From a bacterium (GTDB lineage Bacteria; Vulcanimicrobiota; Xenobia; RGZZ01): DNA of 5,640 nucleotides. Positions 4,100 through 5,640 of this stretch are shown one piece after another. Made by a program: the position numbers and the translations under genes. Position 1 is the first letter of the stretch. Every line of letters begins with the position of its first letter. Below the pieces are notes generated by a model that saw only the letters and a list, made by a program, of their open reading frames with translations, made no database searches and was not told where the DNA came from. The stretch spans positions 1 to 5,640 of the forward strand of contig JAJXVI010000192.1 of assembly GCA_021782195.1 (NCBI GenBank). Reading direction: 5' to 3'.

Positions 4100-5640
4100 G
4101 TGGACATGATGATGAGTCCGGACGACGAGGTGGCGTATCACCACAACCTGGGATCTCAATACCTCCTGCAGAACAAGCTCGATCTCGCGATGCAGGAATT
4201 CCAGCGGGTCATCGCACTGAATCCGGAGCACACCCAGGCTCGCTTCGATCTCGGCACGGTCTACTCTCGCCAGGGCAACTACGACATGGCCATCAAAGAG
4301 TGGCAAGAAGTTGTCGCATTCGCTCCAAACTTTCGTCAGGCGCACTTCAACCTGGGCCTCGCATACGAGCGAAAGGGGCTCAAGGACAAGGCCGTCACCG
4401 AACTCCAGGTCGCGCTTAAAATCGTGCAGAATCAACACGATAGCATGGGCGAGCGCCGTATCCAGCAGGAACTGGAGCGACTGCAGGGCACCGACGACTT
4501 TCAGCAGCAGATCATCAAGGACCCGACAAACCTCGATGCGCGCTTCAATCTCGGCCTGAGCCTGGCGCGGCAGGGAAAGTACGAGCAGGCCATTGACGAG
4601 TTCCAGAAGGTCATCGAACTCAGTCCGACGCACGCAGAGGCACACTTCAACCTGGGCCTCGCGCTGTTCCGACTGAACAAGATCGCCGAGTCGATCGACG
4701 AGTACCGGAAAGCCATCACGTTTGACGCAGCACATGCCCAGGCTTACTACAGTCTTGGCCTTGCGTATGCCCAGCTCAACAATATCGACGATGCGATCAG
4801 CAACTTCGAGGCGGCCATCCAGCTGGTACCGAACGACCCCTATTTCCATTACAATCTTGCTCGGTCGTACATGAAGGCCGCTCGCTCTGACGACGCAATC
4901 CGCGAGTATCAGGAGTCGATTCGCCTCGATCCAAACGACCCGTATACCCACAACAACCTGGGACTGGCGTACATGCTCGTCGGGCGGACCGAGATGTCGA
5001 TCCAGGAATTTCAGAAGGCAATCGACCTCGACCCCAACGACAACCACGTGCGCCACAACCTCGGACTCGCCTACGCCCAGGCCGGGCGTCTCGGCCTGTC
5101 GATGGCAGAATTCCACGCCGCCATTCGTCTCGAAGAGGGCAATGCAGCCGCACACTTTGAACTTGGAAAGGTCTACGGAAGACTCGGCAACTTCAGTGCC
5201 GCCAACCGCGAGTACCAGAAGGCCATCGAGCTTGACGCGAACATGGCCGAAGCCCACTATCAGCTCGGTGTGTCGTATGCGCGTCTCGGCCGACTCGATC
5301 TTGCAGTGAAGCGCTACCAGAAGGCCCTCACGCTTGACTCCATGAACCCCATGATCTACGCCTCCCTGGGGAACGCCTATGCTGAACTCGACAAACTCGA
5401 CCTGGCCGTGAGCCAGTTCCAGAAGGCACTTCAGCTCCAGCCGAACCAGAGCCAGATATACTACTGGATGGGTCAGGCGTACTTCGGAATGAAGCAGTAT
5501 CGCGAGGCCATCGACGCCTACCAGCGCGCAATCCGCCTGAACTCACAGAATCCGTTTTTCTATCACGCCCTCGGAACCGCCTACGCACGGCTCAACCAGA
5601 GCGATCTCGCAATCGAGGAGTATCGGAAGTCTGTCGCGCT
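4100..5640 (+). CDS. Long tetratricopeptide-repeat (TPR) protein, 3' end beyond the window
   Basis: At least 513 codons are present and the frame is open at the window end. After a short N-terminus (MDMMMSPDDE) the protein consists of 34-residue TPR units in exact register: units 1-3 at residues 12-113, a helical spacer of about 31 residues (114-144), then units 4-14 from 145 onward, the last cut by the window edge. Most units carry the classic W/Y-LG-Y-A-F-P pattern, for example FNLGLAYERKG, YEQAIDEFQKVIEL and DPND. The units form a superhelical scaffold for binding other proteins or peptides. No signal peptide, membrane segment or catalytic domain is visible, so it is likely cytosolic unless the missing C-terminus says otherwise. 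Start: GTG 4100, by its ribosome site; ATG 4106 is the conservative alternative. It is divergent from the stalk-protein gene. The partner is unknown. Confidence 0.95.
   Translation, partial: MDMMMSPDDEVAYHHNLGSQYLLQNKLDLAMQEFQRVIALNPEHTQARFDLGTVYSRQGNYDMAIKEWQEVVAFAPNFRQAHFNLGLAYERKGLKDKAVTELQVALKIVQNQHDSMGERRIQQELERLQGTDDFQQQIIKDPTNLDARFNLGLSLARQGKYEQAIDEFQKVIELSPTHAEAHFNLGLALFRLNKIAESIDEYRKAITFDAAHAQAYYSLGLAYAQLNNIDDAISNFEAAIQLVPNDPYFHYNLARSYMKAARSDDAIREYQESIRLDPNDPYTHNNLGLAYMLVGRTEMSIQEFQKAIDLDPNDNHVRHNLGLAYAQAGRLGLSMAEFHAAIRLEEGNAAAHFELGKVYGRLGNFSAANREYQKAIELDANMAEAHYQLGVSYARLGRLDLAVKRYQKALTLDSMNPMIYASLGNAYAELDKLDLAVSQFQKALQLQPNQSQIYYWMGQAYFGMKQYREAIDAYQRAIRLNSQNPFFYHALGTAYARLNQSDLAIEEYRKSVA

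Noticed and set aside
3844..4419. Open frame of 191 codons on the plus strand overlapping the start of the TPR gene
   Set aside because: It runs out of frame through the first TPR units and has no ribosome site or recognisable features.
3977..5257. Open frame of 426 codons on the minus strand opposite the TPR gene
   Set aside because: It mirrors the repeated codons of the TPR units, has a repetitive Val/Leu/Glu composition with no recognisable domain, and lies over a clear TPR gene; long antisense frames are expected in repetitive G+C-rich genes.
4100..5640. Repeats as a CRISPR array or satellite
   Set aside because: The periodicity is about 102 bp and is explained by 34-codon TPR units with conserved protein, not conserved DNA, repeats.

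Overview
This is a bacterial window of moderately high GC. It is not a recognised mobile element, and nothing in it (no rRNA, no tRNA, no housekeeping gene) allows firm taxonomic placement. Two predicted exported proteins carry type I (non-lipoprotein) signal peptides. One of them combines a copper-amine-oxidase-N-like stalk domain with DUF4352, a style of surface protein common in Firmicutes and in deep-branching phyla such as Armatimonadota-like lineages. That affiliation is only a guess.

Layout. (1) 18-482, plus strand: a small hypothetical protein, perhaps a degenerate PilZ-like domain, possibly starting before the window. (2) 531-1841, minus strand: a periplasmic or exported solute-binding protein of the UgpB/MalE type (ABC transporter, CUT1-like), convergent with gene 1 and without permease genes beside it. 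(3) 1842-2146: a 305-bp upstream region holding several short inverted repeats and a 13-bp tandem repeat that may be regulatory. (4) 2147-3271, minus strand: an exported protein with signal peptide, copper-amine-oxidase-N-like domain, a roughly 130-residue Pro/Ser/Thr linker and DUF4352, preceded by a very good sigma-70-type promoter about 150 bp upstream. (5) 3272-4099: an 828-bp region without a convincing long gene but dense in secondary structure. It holds the promoter of gene 4, an inverted repeat beside it, a 52-bp almost perfect palindrome, a run of abutting hairpins, and a possible 29-codon small ORF. (6) 4100 to the window edge, plus strand: a long protein made almost entirely of tetratricopeptide repeats (14 units seen), truncated by the window end.

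Genes 2 and 4 lie in the same direction and could share readthrough, but 305 bp and separate regulatory-looking sequence argue for independent expression. The TPR gene is divergent from gene 4. The three well-supported proteins are of types concerned with uptake, cell-surface binding and protein-protein scaffolding; no joint pathway can be read from the sequence. The most unusual part is the structured, gene-poor stretch 3541-3932, which could be an uncharacterised structured RNA or the non-coding remnant of a mobile element.
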